Shown here: in pieces, positions 1-7,573 of the stretch
Numbering within the stretch: the stretch's first letter is position 1
Layout: the number at the start of each line of letters is the position of its first letter
NCBI GenBank assembly: GCA_002083405.1
Contig: LVWT01000027.1
Location: forward strand, 8,635 to 42,271
DNA length: 33,637 nucleotides
DNA from: Nitrospira sp. SG-bin2
GTDB taxonomy: Bacteria > Nitrospirota > Nitrospiria > Nitrospirales > Nitrospiraceae
Reading direction: 5' to 3'
The notes under the pieces: generated by a model
The model's database searches: none
What the model was told of the DNA's origin: nothing
Seen by the model: only the letters and a program-made list of their open reading frames with translations
Position numbers and translations under genes: made by a program

Positions 1-354
1 CATCGAAAGTACCGCGCGGCCAATCGAGAAAAGGCGCGGGAGCGGCATCAGAAGTACAAGTACGGCCTGACCACAGAACAATATAACGCGATGCTTTTGG
101 AGCAGGGTGGTGGGTGTGCCATTTGTCGTGGGCAGTGCAAAAGGAATAGCAGATTGTCTGTGGACCACTGTCACAGAACGGGAGCGGTACGCGGATTGTT
201 GTGCTCGAATTGCAACACTGGGATCGGCATGTTCAAAGACAGCCCCGCCCTTCTCCAAGCCGCCGCAGACTACCTAAAAAAATTTGCCCAAAACATTCCA
301 CACATGGAGGTAACCGATGCAACTGTGCTGGAGCAACATCAAGGTTCTGGCTGA
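1..354 (+). CDS. Recombination endonuclease VII (5' end missing)
   Basis: The frame is open from the first base of the window, so the start codon lies upstream; 117 residues and a stop are visible. The family (T4 gp49-like, His-Me finger) cleaves branched DNA such as Holliday junctions during packaging or host-DNA breakdown. The visible features are the lead-in YGLTTEQYNAML, a first zinc CxxC (CAIC), the His-Me core DHCHRTGAVRGLLCSNCN with catalytic His in DHCH and the second CxxC, then NTGIGMF. This is nearly the whole catalytic domain, so only an N-terminal piece is lost. The last codons overlap a palindromic site (297-308) and the next gene's ribosome site. It starts the surviving part of the DNA-metabolism module, as in other T7-like phages. 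Confidence 0.93.
   Translation, partial: HRKYRAANREKARERHQKYKYGLTTEQYNAMLLEQGGGCAICRGQCKRNSRLSVDHCHRTGAVRGLLCSNCNTGIGMFKDSPALLQAAADYLKKFAQNIPHMEVTDATVLEQHQGSG
297..308. repeat. Dispersed palindrome TCCA-N4-TGGA, copy 1
   Basis: The sequence is TCCACACATGGA, preceded by TTTGCCCAAAA and followed by GG. It lies in the 3' end of the endonuclease VII gene, and its right arm runs into the GGAGG that serves the gene starting at 317. It shares core and left flank with copies at 31047 and 33623. It could be a protein-binding operator or an mRNA hairpin over a ribosome site. Confidence 0.55.
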
Positions 355-448
355 TTTCTACGCGGAGGTTTGGGAGCTGTGCACCACATTGGAGCAGAGT
401 TCCACGCTGCACAACATGATGATGCAAGGGAGGATGTTCCACGCATGA
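317..448 (+). CDS. Small hypothetical protein (43 aa)
   Basis: A 43-residue frame starts at ATG 317 behind an excellent ribosome site, GGAGGTAA, and ends in TGA at 446-448, overlapping the next start in an ATGA junction. The product begins MQLCWSNIKVLADFYAEVW and ends MMMQGRMFHA; it looks like one or two amphipathic helices without a recognisable domain. Its first part overlaps the end of the endonuclease VII gene. The strong ribosome site and coupled junction, the same arrangement used by its neighbours, are the main support. Function unknown. Confidence 0.6.
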   Translation: MQLCWSNIKVLADFYAEVWELCTTLEQSSTLHNMMMQGRMFHA

Positions 449-717
449 AGCAGACGAAAACCAAAGACGAAGCCCTCATGGACCTTGAAGGTTACGGGCG
501 GTTCAACCTCAAACGTAGCCTCACGGTCTCCCCTGTGCCTTCAACGCACAGACGTACCCGGAGAGGCCCGCGCTTCGTGGGTCGAACATGCCCCGTGGTA
601 CAGGGGGATCAATCGCCCGTGCTGCCCCGCGCCAAGATGGTCCCGCGTCTCGTGAAGGACGGTATGGGGAACGACGTGCGGACGTACGTGCCGTACAAGC
701 GGAGGAAGCGGAAATGA
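445..717 (+). CDS. Small basic hypothetical protein (90 aa)
   Basis: I chose ATG 445 because it sits in an ATGA overlap with the preceding small gene and has GGGAGG upstream. The product starts MKQTKTKDEALMDLEGYGRF and ends in a very basic tail (YVPYKRRKRK), with many Arg, Pro and Val between. No family is recognised. The charge would suit nucleic-acid binding, but that is inference. It is coupled to the next gene by another ATGA at 714-717. Confidence 0.65.
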   Translation: MKQTKTKDEALMDLEGYGRFNLKRSLTVSPVPSTHRRTRRGPRFVGRTCPVVQGDQSPVLPRAKMVPRLVKDGMGNDVRTYVPYKRRKRK

Positions 718-812
718 CGGTAGTGATTTGTCTCGCGGTCATGATCGTGGTGGTGCTGTTTATCGGTTCCCTGGCGGGTGGCCCACCTTCAACAGGAGGA
801 AGCGCAGCATGA
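714..812 (+). CDS. Tiny single-span membrane protein (32 aa)
   Basis: It starts at ATG 714 behind GGAGGAAG and ends in an ATGA overlap with the next gene. The product is one hydrophobic helix (TVVICLAVMIVVVLFIGSLAG) plus a short Gly/Pro/Ser tail, so it is probably an inner-membrane miniprotein. No family is recognised. Good ribosome site and coupling on both sides argue that it is translated. Confidence 0.6.
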   Translation: MTVVICLAVMIVVVLFIGSLAGGPPSTGGSAA

Positions 813-1057
813 AGGACGCACTTGGAAAGGAGATTGAAATCGGAGACCTCGTGGCATTCGCCGTCCGAGACTGCAATTCTTCTGCGTTAGGGGCCGGTCG
901 AGTGGTGGATATCCGGTCGAATGGTCGAATCATGATCGAGCGGGTGATCAACACAAGCCGGTTCCGCCTATATCAAAAATTGGAACCGCATCATAAAAAG
1001 ATTGTTGGTTGTGAATTTCCAGAACGTATGGCCGTCATCGAGAAAGGGGCAAAGTAG
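809..1057 (+). CDS. Hypothetical protein, possible SH3-like small barrel (82 aa)
   Basis: Start ATG 809 lies in an ATGA overlap with the upstream gene and has AGGAGGAAG before it. The pattern IEIGDLVAFAV...LGAGRVVDI..NGRIMIE, with alternating short hydrophobic strands and turns, resembles small phage proteins with a KOW/SH3-like barrel, but no active site is seen. Its TAG stop shares a base with the GTG start of the exonuclease gene, so the two are coupled. Function unknown. Confidence 0.7.
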   Translation: MKDALGKEIEIGDLVAFAVRDCNSSALGAGRVVDIRSNGRIMIERVINTSRFRLYQKLEPHHKKIVGCEFPERMAVIEKGAK

Positions 1058-1866
1058 TGAGCAAGCGCATCCTGCTTATCGATGCCGACATCCTCGTCTA
1101 TCAAACAGCGTGCCGCGCTGAGAAGCCCATCGATTGGGGTGACGGCTTCTGGACGCTGCATTCGTTTGAGGACGAAGCGGTGTTGGATCTGGAAAAGCGC
1201 ATCGCCAGCATTAAGGAGACGCTCAAGGGCGACGAGCTGGTATTCGCGCTGACGACAACGGAGAAGAATTTCAGGAAGGACGTGTACCCGCTGTACAAGT
1301 CCAACCGCAAGGAAACTCGCAAGCCTCTTGTGTGGAAACCCCTGCGGGATTATCTGCACGCGAACTACACGACGTTCGAGCGGCCTGGTCTGGAGGGTGA
1401 CGATTGCCTCGGGATTCTGGCGACGAAGACGTGGGTAGGAAACCCGGAGCGCATCTTGGTGTCCATCGACAAGGACTTCAAGTGTATTCCGTGCACCTAT
1501 TACAACCTCGATAAAGGCACAACTATCGAGATCGATGAGTACGGGGCCGACTACTGGCACATGCTCCAGACACTCACCGGCGATGCCACCGACGGCTATC
1601 CCGGCTGTCCTGATATTGGGCCGAAGACCGCTGAGAAAATTCTCAAAGGCGTTATCGAGAAGGTGCAGGAGGGAATGCCTAATAGCCCCCTTACGCCATA
1701 CGGGAAGCGTCTCTATATGTGGGATGCCGTAGTGAATACGTACGAGAAAGCCGGTTTAAGTGAGGCGGTTGCGCTGCAAATGGCGCGGTGTGCCCGCATC
1801 CTCCGTGCGTGTGACTATGACTTCACAAACAAACGTCCGAAATTATGGGAGCCGCCGAAAGCATGA
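1057..1866 (+). CDS. 5'-3' exonuclease (T7 gp6-like, FEN/PIN fold)
   Basis: This 269-residue protein belongs to the flap/5'-exonuclease superfamily, which degrades host DNA and removes RNA primers during phage replication. Acidic metal-binding residues are visible in order: D9 and D11 (LLIDADILVY), E113 to D116 (LEGDDCLG), D138/D140 (SIDKDFK) and D176/D179 (TGDATDGYPG). A helix-hairpin-helix (PDIGPKTAEKIL) follows. The arch-region YKSNRK is typical. Length is close to that of T7 gp6. The GTG start at 1057 overlaps the previous stop. The next gene begins inside its final codons (ATGA at 1863). Confidence 0.95.
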   Translation: MSKRILLIDADILVYQTACRAEKPIDWGDGFWTLHSFEDEAVLDLEKRIASIKETLKGDELVFALTTTEKNFRKDVYPLYKSNRKETRKPLVWKPLRDYLHANYTTFERPGLEGDDCLGILATKTWVGNPERILVSIDKDFKCIPCTYYNLDKGTTIEIDEYGADYWHMLQTLTGDATDGYPGCPDIGPKTAEKILKGVIEKVQEGMPNSPLTPYGKRLYMWDAVVNTYEKAGLSEAVALQMARCARILRACDYDFTNKRPKLWEPPKA

Positions 1867-2063
1867 CAGTCATTTACAAATCCATGATAAAGCGTATCGC
1901 TGATGCGAAACGCTCAGCAGATTGCAAGGGTCTGGAGATTGACAAGATCGTAATTTCAGCAGATGAGTACGTGGCACTACGCTGTGAGGCATTTTGGGTT
2001 CCGTTATTTCCACCCGCTGATCTCAAGATTTATGACGTGAAGATTGAGGTCAAAAAGAAGTGA
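1863..2063 (+). CDS. Small hypothetical protein (66 aa)
   Basis: Starts in an ATGA overlap with the exonuclease and ends overlapping the GTG start of the dNMP kinase, so it is translated as part of a tight chain. The product starts MTVIYKSMIKRIADAKRSA and ends in a Lys-rich IEVKKK. The central part (GLEIDKIVISADEYVAL) looks like an alpha/beta fragment. No family recognised; position suggests a role in nucleotide or DNA metabolism, as inference only. Confidence 0.65.
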   Translation: MTVIYKSMIKRIADAKRSADCKGLEIDKIVISADEYVALRCEAFWVPLFPPADLKIYDVKIEVKKK

Positions 2064-2620
2064 AACCAAGACTCATCGGGCTGACCGGCTACGTGGGATC
2101 TGGCAAATCTCTGGCCGCGAATCACCTGCTGCCACACGGATACATCCGCACGCGCTACGCCGTGGTCTTGAAGATGATGCTCAAGACGCTAGGCCTGTCG
2201 AACGCGGAAGTGGATGGCCATCTGAAGGAGCAACCCTGTGCACTCCTCGGTGGGAAAACCCCACGCCACGCGATGCTGACACTTGGCACGGAGTGGGGGC
2301 GGCAGATGATCGACTGGGATATCTGGGTGCGGGCGCTCATGCGTCACGTGGACCAGTATCGTGCCGATCCGTTGAATACCAAAGGTATCGTGATCGATGA
2401 TGTGCGGTTTGCCAATGAGGCACAGGCTATCAAGGATCGTGGTGGGGTGATCTGGCGAATCGACCGGCCTGGGGTTGGGCAGGGGAGCTGCCATATCTCT
2501 GAAACTGGCCAGAGCGAAATCGTCCCCGACTTGATCATCGTGAATGATGGGGACAAATGTAAACTCGCGGAGTCGGTGCTTACGGCTCTGTACTTTGCTG
2601 GGGAGGCGAAGAACGAATGA
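2060..2620 (+). CDS. Deoxynucleoside monophosphate kinase
   Basis: A 186-residue P-loop kinase of the phage dNMP kinase family (T4 gp1-like), which phosphorylates dNMPs recovered from degraded host DNA. Walker A is GYVGSGKS at residues 10-17. Further family features are the LGTEWGRQMID segment, the IVIDDVRFANEAQAI lid/Walker B region and the late IWRIDRPG strand. The start is GTG 2060, overlapping the previous stop as GTGA. Together with the exonuclease upstream and the MazG-like gene downstream it forms a nucleotide-scavenging set. Confidence 0.9.
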   Translation: MKPRLIGLTGYVGSGKSLAANHLLPHGYIRTRYAVVLKMMLKTLGLSNAEVDGHLKEQPCALLGGKTPRHAMLTLGTEWGRQMIDWDIWVRALMRHVDQYRADPLNTKGIVIDDVRFANEAQAIKDRGGVIWRIDRPGVGQGSCHISETGQSEIVPDLIIVNDGDKCKLAESVLTALYFAGEAKNE

Positions 2621-2892
2621 CACGACAGGATGCGTTGGCGGAGATCGTTGCCGAACGAAACCGCCAGGAACGACTCAAGGCTTCCGGTAAATTTGCTCAC
2701 TCCTGCGCCGACAACGCGCTGTCACATACAGCGTGTCTGCCGGTGTTGGCTGAGGAATTCGGGGAAGTAGCCCGCGCGATTTGCGAGTGGGATACGCTGA
2801 ACCTTCGAGACGAGTTGATTCAGACTGCGGCGGTGTGTCTTGCGTGGTTGGAGGGCCTGGAAGAAAAGACGTTTCAGATCGTATCGGTGTAG
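2617..2892 (+). CDS. MazG-like NTP pyrophosphohydrolase
   Basis: A 91-residue all-helical protein with the MazG/dUTPase-like signature: an N-terminal IVAERNRQE helix, the metal-binding EEFGEVARA (EExxE) and a later acidic helix LRDELIQTAAVCLAWLEGL. Relatives hydrolyse NTPs or dNTPs to monophosphates, and in phages may tune the nucleotide pool or ppGpp level. It starts in an ATGA overlap with the kinase. It is the last gene before a strong terminator, so it closes the metabolism module. Confidence 0.82.
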   Translation: MTRQDALAEIVAERNRQERLKASGKFAHSCADNALSHTACLPVLAEEFGEVARAICEWDTLNLRDELIQTAAVCLAWLEGLEEKTFQIVSV

Positions 2893-2927
2893 GAAGTACC
2901 CGGAGGCTCAAATACGCCGGGGAACAG

Positions 2928-2973
2928 TAGAGGGAATCTGGTGGAGACATCCACTGGCTTCCCTCTATTTTTT
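2928..2973 (+). terminator. Rho-independent terminator ending the metabolism module
   Basis: Outer stem TAGAGGGAA (2928-2936) pairs with TTCCCTCTA (2959-2967). An inner stem GTGGA (2941-2945) pairs with TCCAC (2950-2954) around GACA. A six-T run follows (2968-2973). It lies between the MazG-like gene and the 18-bp candidate phage promoter at 3000, separating early/middle from late transcription. Confidence 0.85.
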
Positions 2974-2999
2974 CGTGGGCTTGGGACAAGAATCGTGCC

Positions 3000-3017
3000 A
3001 CGACCACAGACCTGTAG
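3000..3017 (+). promoter_or_regulatory. Candidate phage RNA polymerase promoter, copy 1 (late module)
   Basis: The 18-mer ACGACCACAGACCTGTAG occurs identically at 26549 and 31122. If its final G is +1, it spans -17 to +1, the core length of T7-class promoters, and its TGTA|G end resembles T7's TATA|G. It is 27 bases downstream of a terminator and 27 upstream of the first late gene. It shares AGAA after the 18-mer with copy 2. Recognition by the phage polymerase is inferred. Confidence 0.72.
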
Positions 3018-3043
3018 AGAACCCACTTCGGACGGGAGGGAAG

Positions 3044-3244
3044 GTGAACGCTCCAGTTATTTCTTTAGATGTCGTGAAGTATCTCGAAACAGTGTTCCCG
3101 GATAAAGCTGGTGAACGTAAGGACACCGCTGAAGATCGCCTGTGGAAATGTGCTCAGGCTCACGTCGCACGCCACCTGCGCACCGTCTATGAAGAACAAA
3201 CCAAGAATTTTGCACAAACGATTTTGACGAAGGAGAACCGCTGA
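3044..3244 (+). CDS. Small hypothetical protein, first late gene (66 aa)
   Basis: Start GTG 3044 is chosen for the strong ribosome site GGGAGGGAAG and its position just after the promoter; a longer frame running back through the promoter and terminator is not credible. The helical product (VVKYLETVFPDKAGERKDTA...AHVARHLRTVYEEQ) has no recognised domain. It occupies the position of the small pre-portal genes of T7-like phages. Its TGA overlaps the next ATG. Confidence 0.65.
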   Translation: MNAPVISLDVVKYLETVFPDKAGERKDTAEDRLWKCAQAHVARHLRTVYEEQTKNFAQTILTKENR

Positions 3245-3495
3245 TGTGTCTGGGCGCTCCATCAATGCCTGCCCCCGTGAAGGAAGATCCTCCTGTGGTT
3301 CCTCCTCCTCCTCCGCCCCCGCCTCCTGCTCCGACCGCGCAAGGTCTGACCATCGGGAAGGATAGGAAGGCTGTTCCCCTCCGACAATTCCTCAGTAACG
3401 CCGTCGGGGCCGCTCGGCGCAAGACCTCGCTCGTCATTCCGATGGGCGGGACCGATGCTGCCGCCGGTGCCGGGCTGAACATTCCGCAAGGATAA
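3244..3495 (+). CDS. Proline-rich pre-portal protein (T7 gp7.3-position)
   Basis: 83 residues. An N-terminal MCLGAPSMPAP is followed by a run of nine prolines (PVVPPPPPPPPPAPTA), a basic segment and a Gly-rich end GTDAAAGAGLNIPQG. Small polyproline proteins with a GLNIP-like end commonly sit just before the portal gene in T7-like phages and are thought to be virion or head-tail assembly proteins. The start overlaps the preceding stop (TGATG). Function inferred from position and composition only. Confidence 0.72.
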   Translation: MCLGAPSMPAPVKEDPPVVPPPPPPPPPAPTAQGLTIGKDRKAVPLRQFLSNAVGAARRKTSLVIPMGGTDAAAGAGLNIPQG

Positions 3496-3508
3496 TCACA
3501 TACCCAAC

Positions 3509-5086
3509 ATGGAACCAACTCCGAGCACTCCTGCGGAGAGTCGATACAACTCGCTCTCGACGTTTCGTGACCCGTTTTTGAATCGCGCCTGGGACTGCTC
3601 TGAGCTGACCATTCCCTCGCTGCTCCCTCGCAACGTCAAGGACGGCAACAGCACGACATCCGCACAAGTCCTGCCGACGCCGTGGCAGAGCATGGGTGCG
3701 CGTGGCGTGAATAATCTCGCCGCCCGCCTCCTCATGATTGCGTTGCCCCCAAACATCCCGATGTTCCGGCAGCGAATCGATGAAATTCTCCTGGCTCAAT
3801 ATCAAGTAGACGACGCCACGAAGACGAAGCTCGAATCAGCCTTAGGCAAGTTCGAGCGGGCCGTGATGACCGAGATCGAAATGTCCGGGGATCGGGCCGG
3901 TGTCTTCGAGATGATCAAGCACCTGCTCGTGGCCGGAAACTGCCTGATCCATGACAGCAAGATGGGCTTCCGCGTCTATCACTTGAGCAACTATGTGTGC
4001 CGCCGTGATCCGGCAGGTAATCCGCTGGAGATTATCGCGCACGAGAAGATCGATCCCGTCGTGCTCCCCGATGAATTGCGGCAGTATGTCCAGAAAGACA
4101 AGCGATACGGCGACGACAAGCCGGTCGATCTTTACACCCGCATTGTCCGCACGGACCACGAGTGGGTCGTCTACCAAGAAATCTGTGCGATGAAAGTCCC
4201 AGGGACGGATGGGACGTATCCACTCGACAAATGCCCGTGGCTCCCGCTGCGCTTTACTCGCGTGGACGGCGAGGATTATGGGCGCGGCTATGTGGAGGAG
4301 TACCTAGGGGATCTCCGCTCACTCGAAGACCTGACGCAAGCGTTGGTCGAGGGTGCGCGTGCGGCGGCCAAGCTGCTGTTCCTCGTCAACCCGAACGGGA
4401 CCACGAGACAGAAGGACCTGGCCGAATCTCCGAACGGGGCCATTATCAACGGCAACGCGGAGGAAGTCAGCACACTGCAGGCGGAGAAGTTCCACGATTT
4501 CAAGATCGCCGCAGAGCAGGCCCGTGTGATCGAAGAGCGACTGTCGTATGCATTCCTGCTTCACTCGGCCATCCAGCGCGATGCGGAGCGTGTCACGACC
4601 GAAGAGATTCGGTACATGGCGCAAGAGTTGGAAGGTACTCTCGGCGGGTTCTACACACTCTTCGCGCAGGAGTGGCAGCTTCCTTACGTCAAGATCAAGA
4701 TCGCTCGGATGCAAAAGGAGCGCAGGCTCCCGCAGCTTCCGAAGGGTGTCGTGCGGACGACCATCGTCACCGGCGTTGAAGCGCTGGGTCGAGGGAACGA
4801 CCGGCAGAAGCTTGTCAATTACGCGAGGACGCTATCTGAGGTCTTCGGACCGCAGCAGGTTCAACAGTACGTTGATCCGCTCGAATTCTCTGAGCGGCTT
4901 GCCACTGCGGATGGTATCGACACGAAGGGCCTCGTTCCTGACCGTGCGACCATCAACGCACAAATGCAACAGCAACAGATGAACGAGATGATTCAGAAGC
5001 TCGGGCCGCAAGCAATTGCGACCGGCGGAAAACTCATGGAGGGTCAGTTCAATGGACAGCAAGGACAACCAAGTGCAGGACAGTAA
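3509..5086 (+). CDS. Head-tail connector (portal) protein, T7 gp8-like
   Basis: 525 residues, close to T7 gp8 in length. The family forms the dodecameric ring through which DNA is packaged and on which the tail is built. The N-terminal region matches the family pattern: FLNRAWDCSELTIPSLLP, then TPWQSMGARGVNNLAARLLMIALPP. The middle holds DLTQALVEGARAAAKLLFLVNP and a long helical stem around RVIEERLSYAFLL, and the C-terminus is Gln-rich (QMQQQQMNEM). The ribosome site is unusual: AAGGA lies about 15 bases before the ATG. Confidence 0.95.
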   Translation: MEPTPSTPAESRYNSLSTFRDPFLNRAWDCSELTIPSLLPRNVKDGNSTTSAQVLPTPWQSMGARGVNNLAARLLMIALPPNIPMFRQRIDEILLAQYQVDDATKTKLESALGKFERAVMTEIEMSGDRAGVFEMIKHLLVAGNCLIHDSKMGFRVYHLSNYVCRRDPAGNPLEIIAHEKIDPVVLPDELRQYVQKDKRYGDDKPVDLYTRIVRTDHEWVVYQEICAMKVPGTDGTYPLDKCPWLPLRFTRVDGEDYGRGYVEEYLGDLRSLEDLTQALVEGARAAAKLLFLVNPNGTTRQKDLAESPNGAIINGNAEEVSTLQAEKFHDFKIAAEQARVIEERLSYAFLLHSAIQRDAERVTTEEIRYMAQELEGTLGGFYTLFAQEWQLPYVKIKIARMQKERRLPQLPKGVVRTTIVTGVEALGRGNDRQKLVNYARTLSEVFGPQQVQQYVDPLEFSERLATADGIDTKGLVPDRATINAQMQQQQMNEMIQKLGPQAIATGGKLMEGQFNGQQGQPSAGQ

Positions 5087-5231
5087 ACCTCAGGTGGTGC
5101 GGTACACGGAAGTGTCAATGGACCGCGCCGAAACCCTTATCAAGGACGACGAGAAGTGCACCGTGCGGAAGTTCTCTGATGGCACGGTGCGCACGGACCT
5201 GAAGTGTGATCCGCAACAGTTTCTTCGATAA
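5052..5231 (+). CDS. Small hypothetical protein overlapping portal 3' end (59 aa)
   Basis: ATG 5052 lies inside the last 35 bases of the portal gene and has GGAGGGT seven bases upstream. The product reads MDSKDNQVQDSKPQVVRYTE and ends VRTDLKCDPQQFLR, with two Cys. It is acidic/polar and without a recognised domain. Small genes in this position are frequent in metagenomic T7-like phages and may be neck or decoration proteins (inference). Confidence 0.65.
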   Translation: MDSKDNQVQDSKPQVVRYTEVSMDRAETLIKDDEKCTVRKFSDGTVRTDLKCDPQQFLR

Positions 5232-5248
5232 AGCCTGCGGGGTGTTTT

Positions 5249-6445
5249 GTGGCTGATCTCACAACGGCGTCTTTACCGGTTATCCTTAATGCGAGGAACC
5301 CGGTTCTAAAGAGCCCAACTATTCCACTTGGAAAACTGACCTCTACCATTGTGGTTAAGCTCAAGCGGCCTACAACAGCGCAGCCGTTGTTGTGGGATGC
5401 GTCTGGAGCACTGCGGGTGACCATTGTGTTTTCGGTCGATGGGGTCGAACACCGTTGTGTGGGCCAAGCGTCCGGCGGAATTCGCCAAGATTCTCGTGGT
5501 GAGGAACTTACCGAATACTCACTTAAGTATCACCCGACAGTATCGTTCGGGGGGCGGGCCAGACAATTCATTGCTTCAGCGGTCAAGGACGCCGAAGGAT
5601 ACTATCGTGGTGTTCCCCTAACTCGCGCGGGGGAATCGGGTGCAGTTGTTGAAGGCTATCTTCTTCTTGAACGCCTCGGCGGGGATGTGAATACGGTTAT
5701 TACCGTAGCGACATCTGAAGAAGCTCCAGCCCCCGTTCTTGATAAGTACAAAAATTCTGTCGCATTTGAGGCTGCTACCGATGCCTCAGAAGTTGGTGGA
5801 GATGGTGTAATTTCCCTCACGCATACAGCCGCAGGACCAGACAGGCTGGCCTTTGCAACAAACGGCGGCATGTTCGGCTCATCGGCAGCCGGTACATCCA
5901 GTATCACGTATGGTGGTGCTGGTATGTCGGAGAAGTTCGACCTCAATTTTAACGTCTTCGGTGGAACGTATATTTTTGTGTCCGGCTATACACTGGTCGC
6001 ACCCGCCACTGGAGCACAGACAGTCACAGCGACCTCAACCGGCAGCACATTTAGCTTCAACCGCCTCGCTGTGCACTCTTACACGGGAGTAGATCAGACT
6101 ACGCCAACCGGCACAGCCGCTACAAACAGCGGGATCGGCGCTGGTGCAAGCGTAACGGTGCCTGGTACGCCGGGGGCTGGCAGCATGATCGTTGACGCTC
6201 ACGTCCCGTATTCGCTTACCCCTACGGTTGGGCCAAATCAAACGGAAAGGACGCGGGAGTTTGGGCTGTTTGATTCCACGCTGGTGACATCTACTCAATC
6301 CGGTGCTGATGGGGCCGTAATGTCATGGACACATACGGTCGATGACGCGCCGAACGGGTGGGTGATTGGCGCGATAGAGCTTCTAGAATCGGCTGGTGGA
6401 GCCCCGTTCGCGTCAAACCTCATGCTTCTTGGAGTCGGTAAATAA
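5249..6445 (+). CDS. Accessory virion-type protein with C-terminal beta-sandwich domain
   Basis: 398 residues from GTG 5249 behind GCGGGGTG. The N-terminal ~150 residues are of unknown type (PTIPLGKLTSTIVVKLKRPT..., a beta-rich start). From about 165 to 385 it follows a repeat-rich beta-sandwich pattern seen in many phage and bacterial surface proteins: VISLTHTAAGPDRL, SSITYGGAGMSEKF, LAVHSYTGVDQTTP, VMSWTHTVDD, WVIGAIELLES. The SYTGVDQTTP strand-turn is the most characteristic piece. The tail GGAPFASNLMLLGVGK resembles the micro-gene that follows. Probably a decoration or adhesion protein; it lies between portal and scaffold, where T7 itself has no gene. Confidence 0.72.
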   Translation: MADLTTASLPVILNARNPVLKSPTIPLGKLTSTIVVKLKRPTTAQPLLWDASGALRVTIVFSVDGVEHRCVGQASGGIRQDSRGEELTEYSLKYHPTVSFGGRARQFIASAVKDAEGYYRGVPLTRAGESGAVVEGYLLLERLGGDVNTVITVATSEEAPAPVLDKYKNSVAFEAATDASEVGGDGVISLTHTAAGPDRLAFATNGGMFGSSAAGTSSITYGGAGMSEKFDLNFNVFGGTYIFVSGYTLVAPATGAQTVTATSTGSTFSFNRLAVHSYTGVDQTTPTGTAATNSGIGAGASVTVPGTPGAGSMIVDAHVPYSLTPTVGPNQTERTREFGLFDSTLVTSTQSGADGAVMSWTHTVDDAPNGWVIGAIELLESAGGAPFASNLMLLGVGK

Positions 6446-6588
6446 TGACACTGACTCTCCTTCCTAACCTCGATTTCGCGGGCAGTGATGCTGGCGCACC
6501 CGCCTTTCGATCTAACCTCATGATGATGGGACTAGGCCGCGTCTGGTGGCTTCCCTTCCTCTTCCTCCTCGGGAGTTGCGGAAATTAA
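6445..6588 (+). CDS. Micro-gene related to upstream protein's C-terminus (47 aa)
   Basis: Starts in a TAATG overlap with the preceding gene, and its TAA abuts the next ATG. The first part contains NLDFAGSDAGAPAFRSNLMM, resembling both the end of the upstream protein (APFASNLMLLGVGK) and the micro-gene at 7900 (NLGFAGGDGSTP). The end is hydrophobic with a lipobox-like LLGSC near the very C-terminus, too late for a real lipoprotein signal. It may be a translation-coupling peptide or a remnant of a duplicated tail peptide. Confidence 0.5.
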   Translation: MTLTLLPNLDFAGSDAGAPAFRSNLMMMGLGRVWWLPFLFLLGSCGN

Positions 6589-7569
6589 ATGGCAGACAAT
6601 ACACAACTAAACGCCGGGACGGGCGGAGACATTATCGCCTCCGATGACATCGGCCCAGGTGTCAAGTATCAGCGGGTCAAATTGACGCTCGGCGCGGATG
6701 GTGTCAATGACGGCGACGTGGCTTCGGGCAACCCGATGCCGACTAATATGTCCGACCGTGCTGCGCGTGATTGCGGGAAGGTGGATATCGCCAACCTCGA
6801 CACGTTGCCTACGTTCGACATGGATAGTGGCGCGGGAACATCGAATGCACAAGCCATTGGTATCGCCGTAGCTGCGTCTGGTGGACCGGCTTTAATTACG
6901 GGTGATGCTGCAAATGGCCTCGACGTAGATGTGACGAGGTTGCCCGCACTTCCGGCTGGTTCAAACAAAATCGGTGCCGTGGATCTCGACTCCGACGCTA
7001 CGCCAAACTCGGCAGTTCCGGCTGTGGCCCAGTATGTCGCAGGCACAGATGGCACCAACGCGCGTGGTCTCAAGACCGACGCAAACGGGGAATTGCAGAT
7101 CGATGTGCTGTCGTTGCCGACGCTTCCTGCTGGCAACAACAACATCGGTGACGTTGACGTGGCCTCTCTCCCGGCGCTCCCCGCCGGAACAAACGACATT
7201 GGCAACGTCAAAGAGAAAGCCAGTACGGCGGGTGGATGGACGCCTGCAAAGCTGATCAGTGCCGCCAGCACTAACGCAACAAGTGTGAAGGCCTCGGCAG
7301 GCCAAATCGGCTATATAATGGCGACGAACACGAACGCCTCCGCAAGATTCCTGAAGCTGTACAATAAAGCTTCAGCACCGACTGTCGGCACGGATGTTCC
7401 AGTCCACACCTTCCTAATTCCTGGCAATACATCGGGCTTCACGATCAACACGGGATGCGGGATGGAATTCACCACCGGCATTGCCTTCGCAATAACGACT
7501 GGAGTTGCGGATAGCGACATTGGTGCGGTGGCTGCGAACGAAATCGTCATCAACTACGGGTGGAAATAA
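6589..7569 (+). CDS. Repeat-containing structural protein (326 aa)
   Basis: Starts at ATG 6589 directly after the preceding stop. The N-terminus (GPGVKYQRVKLTLGADGVNDGDV) is a common opening in phage proteins of this region. The middle holds an imperfect repeat of the form LPxLPAGxNxIGxVD, seen three times: PALPAGSNKIGAVDL, PTLPAGNNNIGDVDV and PALPAGTNDIGNVKE. The C-terminus (ASARFLKLYNKAS...VHTFLIPGNTSGFTI...) is a beta-rich domain. This suggests a fibrous or beta-stacked virion protein. Exact role unknown. Confidence 0.72.
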   Translation: MADNTQLNAGTGGDIIASDDIGPGVKYQRVKLTLGADGVNDGDVASGNPMPTNMSDRAARDCGKVDIANLDTLPTFDMDSGAGTSNAQAIGIAVAASGGPALITGDAANGLDVDVTRLPALPAGSNKIGAVDLDSDATPNSAVPAVAQYVAGTDGTNARGLKTDANGELQIDVLSLPTLPAGNNNIGDVDVASLPALPAGTNDIGNVKEKASTAGGWTPAKLISAASTNATSVKASAGQIGYIMATNTNASARFLKLYNKASAPTVGTDVPVHTFLIPGNTSGFTINTGCGMEFTTGIAFAITTGVADSDIGAVAANEIVINYGWK

Positions 7570-7573
7570 GCCC

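Noticed and set aside
5320..5331. Palindrome TTCCACTTGGAA as a further member of the TCCA-N4-TGGA family
   Set aside because: Spacer is two bases instead of four, it lies inside a coding region and lacks the shared flank.
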